Below, piece after piece: positions 62,076 to 64,000 of a stretch of DNA of 64,000 nucleotides (positions within the stretch are counted from its first letter, which is position 1; each line of letters starts with the position of its first letter). The DNA is taken from contig CAMBYH010000008.1 of the NCBI GenBank assembly GCA_945872065.1, positions 1-64,000 on the forward strand, written 5' to 3'. The notes below the pieces were generated by a model, which worked only from the letters and a program-made list of their open reading frames with translations, had not been told where the DNA came from and did no database searches. The position numbers and the translations under genes were made by a program. The DNA is from Arsukibacterium tuosuense (GTDB lineage Bacteria; Pseudomonadota; Gammaproteobacteria; Steroidobacterales; GCA-2729495).

Positions 62076-63136
62076 GCCATGCCTCCAGATTTCGGCCAAT
62101 CGTAGGGATCCCAGGCGACGGGCGCCGACGTCAGCGCTGCTTCCAGCTCCAGGAGAAATGAGTCGAGATCGATTGTGGACGCTGTGCCGTCCGGACGATA
62201 CAGGCGGGGCGCCGTGCCCGTCGGGTCCTCGGCAACCCAGCCCGGTCCACCCTCGAGTTCATTCAGCCGCGCGGCGAGCCCCTCCAGGCGCACCCGGAGA
62301 ACCACGCGACGGGTCGCCAGCTGCACCCAGCCCTCGTACCGGTACTCAAACTCGTAGTGGTTACCCTGCACCCGCAGGATCCGGGAGCACCGGGTGGCGC
62401 TGTTGATGGCAAAGGGGTGAACCACTGCGAACTCGTCCCGCAGGTAACGCCGGGCCGTCCGGCGCCGAAGGTAGGTGGGGATCCGTACCACAGCCAGGTC
62501 CAGCGCCGGGGACTCCACCAGCGTGACGACTCCATCCGCCAGGAGGGCGCGACTGGCGGTCAGGTGTTCATCCTGGAGCGCCCACAGATCACCGAAGCGC
62601 GGCCAGCCCGTGCGGAGATCCCGCAGCAGCGGTGGCAGGGATTCCAGAAGCACGGTATAGAGTGCTGCCACCCGATCGGGGTCCGCAAAGACCTCGGCAG
62701 GCAGTGGCGAAACCTCGGGGTCCGTGAGGGCCTCGATGGCGAAACAGAGCCGCGCTGCTTCCGGGCTGGTGACCACACCGAAGTCCCCGGCAAAGGAGGC
62801 GGCAATCAGCAGGTCCCGGTCTTCCAGCGCGCGTTCCGGCTCGGTAACGGCGAACATGCTGAACAGGCCGTCTTCATCAAAGTGATTGTTGGTCACCCAG
62901 GGCACAGCCTGGTGCAGGTGGGTGGCATCCAGGTAGGCGAACGCCGTGGCCGTGGAGGTGTCGCGCCGCACTTCAGGTGGGGACTGGTTGTTGGGCCAGT
63001 GGGAAAGGGTGAGCAGCGTCGAGGGCAACGGCGGGCCGTCGACGACGATATTGGGCAGCGTGCGGGCTGCCGCATAGGGCGTGAACTTCGCCGGCAGCGG
63101 CGTTAGAAGCGGCGGGCGATCAGGCACCCGAGCCAC
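62072..63136 (-). CDS. Uncharacterised protein upstream of mocA
   Basis: A 354-aa soluble protein (from GTG 63136; GTG 63127 is also possible) that I do not firmly recognise. It has conserved-looking stretches LPNIVVDGPPLP, LTLSHWPNNQSPPEVRRDTS, NNHFDEDGLFSMFAV and WDPYDWPKSGG. The NHFDEDG and SHWP elements could bind a metal, but this is a guess. No signal peptide or membrane helix. It is coupled to mocA by a 4-nt overlap and overlaps the end of the upstream gene by about 34 nt, suggesting one operon. Confidence 0.7.
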   Translation of the reverse strand: MARVPDRPPLLTPLPAKFTPYAAARTLPNIVVDGPPLPSTLLTLSHWPNNQSPPEVRRDTSTATAFAYLDATHLHQAVPWVTNNHFDEDGLFSMFAVTEPERALEDRDLLIAASFAGDFGVVTSPEAARLCFAIEALTDPEVSPLPAEVFADPDRVAALYTVLLESLPPLLRDLRTGWPRFGDLWALQDEHLTASRALLADGVVTLVESPALDLAVVRIPTYLRRRTARRYLRDEFAVVHPFAINSATRCSRILRVQGNHYEFEYRYEGWVQLATRRVVLRVRLEGLAARLNELEGGPGWVAEDPTGTAPRLYRPDGTASTIDLDSFLLELEAALTSAPVAWDPYDWPKSGGMA

Positions 63137-63489
63137 GCCACAACACTGAGCAGGATCACGCCCATCAGCAGGTACTGCGGGGCGGCGATGTACTCAGCGC
63201 CCGGAGCAACTTCCGCCGGGAACACAGCCCGGAACAGGTACCAGATTGCCCCCAGTGCCGCTGGAATCAGCGTGGGCCACAGTGCGATGCCCTGACCCTT
63301 GCCCAGGCGATTGGCGCCCCGCAGGAGCAAGGCAGAGACCAGACCACTGATCAGCATGGGCACCAGATTCAGACTGAAGACCGTCACCAGGGTCGGCGTG
63401 TTGTTGCCGAAGACGATGAGGGCCGCCACGGAGGCCGCGATGGGCAGCAGCAGCATGCCCAGTAGATTCATTTTGCCGTAGCTCGTCAT
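63103..63489 (-). CDS. Uncharacterised four-helix membrane protein
   Basis: A 128-aa protein with four predicted membrane helices (about 8-28, 34-56, 68-87, 103-123) and short loops; not recognised. ATG 63489. It overlaps the next gene by about 34 nt, so the two are probably cotranslated. No motif hints at function. Confidence 0.6.
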   Translation of the reverse strand: MTSYGKMNLLGMLLLPIAASVAALIVFGNNTPTLVTVFSLNLVPMLISGLVSALLLRGANRLGKGQGIALWPTLIPAALGAIWYLFRAVFPAEVAPGAEYIAAPQYLLMGVILLSVVAWLGCLIARRF

Positions 63490-63534
63490 TGCCTCAATCC
63501 TCCGGGAAGGCCGTCAATCGGCAGACTCCGGTGC

Positions 63535-63927
63535 TCAGCCTACCACCCGGAACTCGGCCTCGTCAGCCGGCCAGCCGCCCTCGAAACAATAGGCTTCGAG
63601 CACGGCCAGTCTCCCGCCCCGGAGCTGGAGCAGAAACTCGGCACGCTCCGTCAGTTGGGGATGCGCAGCGAATAGCGGGGCGAGCCGGGGCGCTGAGGAC
63701 TCGTCAATGGGGAACAGGGTGTCGGGCACCGCGATGCGCGTGACAAAGCCAACGCCGCTGTGGGTCCGGGAGACGACCGAGGCCCTGGTCAGCTGGGCGC
63801 GCAGGGCTTCCCGCTCAGCGGACGCGCCGAGGCGCTCGAGGATGGCGGACAACACGGTGCGCTCCAGGGGAGAGAGGGGTCCGGGCCCCTCGGTGGCGCC
63901 GGGACGCTGGGCGGGGGGCTCGTGCAT
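63535..63927 (-). CDS. Uncharacterised small soluble protein
   Basis: A 130-aa protein, no signal peptide or membrane helix, not recognised. The Pro-rich N-terminus is followed by a helical region (LSPLERTVLSAILERLG) and a C-terminal segment with VLEAYCFEGGWPADEAEF. It lies 45 nt upstream of the membrane-protein gene on the same strand. Confidence 0.6.
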   Translation of the reverse strand: MHEPPAQRPGATEGPGPLSPLERTVLSAILERLGASAEREALRAQLTRASVVSRTHSGVGFVTRIAVPDTLFPIDESSAPRLAPLFAAHPQLTERAEFLLQLRGGRLAVLEAYCFEGGWPADEAEFRVVG

Positions 63928-63934
63928 GAGGCGG

Positions 63935-64000
63935 TCAGTCTAGCTGATGGACAGTTTCGCCCCGGCGCACCGGCGGGGCAAACCACCAGACGAGCACGAC
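63935..64000 (-). CDS. Possible 3' end of a gene running off the window
   Basis: On the minus strand an open frame enters from the right edge and ends with TGA at 63935-63937 (reads VVLVWWFAPPVRRGE...HQLD). The hydrophobic run then Arg-rich end resembles the C-terminus of a membrane protein. Only 21 codons are visible, so this is tentative. Confidence 0.3.
   Translation of the reverse strand, partial: VVLVWWFAPPVRRGETVHQLD

Overview
The window is a stretch of a high-GC (roughly two-thirds G+C by eye) gammaproteobacterial chromosome. Conserved gene neighbourhoods support this: aroQ-accB-accC-prmA-DUF3426-fis-purH-purD, rho-trxA divergent from rhlB, and polA-engB-cytochrome c4-dsbA are all arranged as in Pseudomonas and its relatives. 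The N-acyl-ornithine transcarbamylase arginine cluster recalls Xanthomonadales and Bacteroidetes. A partial mevalonate pathway is unusual for the class. I would place the organism in an under-sampled lineage near Xanthomonadales, Nevskiales or Steroidobacterales, with low certainty. There are no rRNA or tRNA genes, prophage, complete insertion sequence or CRISPR array that I can see.

Layout. 0.1-8.7 kb: shikimate, fatty-acid and purine genes and fis. 9.1-13.6 kb: a MazF/AbrB-type toxin-antitoxin pair, rho with a Gly/Asn-rich N-terminal extension, trxA and rhlB. 13.7-23.2 kb: nucleotidase genes, glk behind a long terminator-bearing non-coding stretch, a quinone reductase/alkyltransferase-like operon, a ferredoxin reductase, two orphan membrane-anchored proteins and gshA. 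23.3-28.6 kb: a receiver-TM-OmpA-like fusion divergent from a GGDEF-EAL protein. 28.6-32.8 kb: mdh and fadE. 32.8-37.4 kb: HMG-CoA synthase, phosphomevalonate kinase, diphosphomevalonate decarboxylase and ispA. 37.4-41.7 kb: gspA/gspB and a FakA-FakB-like fusion. 41.7-43.4 kb: an ABC exporter. 43.5-44.8 kb: a divergent pair resembling FlhD and FlhC, with no flagellar gene nearby. 44.8-47.1 kb: nudC, a TANGO2-type gene and a Sel1-repeat gene. 47.2-55.5 kb: argR-argG-(P-loop protein)-argC-argD-argF'-argB-argH. 55.5-60.8 kb: lptM, polA, engB, cytochrome c4 and dsbA. 60.8-64 kb: moaE-moaD-mocA and uncharacterised genes.

How the parts work together. The arginine cluster encodes an acetylated-intermediate route in which carbamoylation acts on N-acyl-ornithine. 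It carries its own ArgR and one unexplained P-loop NTPase. The mevalonate genes feed IPP towards IspA; the missing steps (HMG-CoA reductase, mevalonate kinase) must lie elsewhere. A family of GTAGGAGCG palindromes (REP-like) occurs at eight loci just after genes, and in five of them the repeat itself supplies the stop codons of the flanking genes.

Best candidates for something new: the divergent FlhD/FlhC-like pair, the P-loop protein inside the arginine operon together with a transcarbamylase whose specificity residue is Ala, the receiver-TM-OmpA-like fusion, the REP-at-stop-codon pattern, and a possible ~0.4 kb non-coding RNA upstream of glk.
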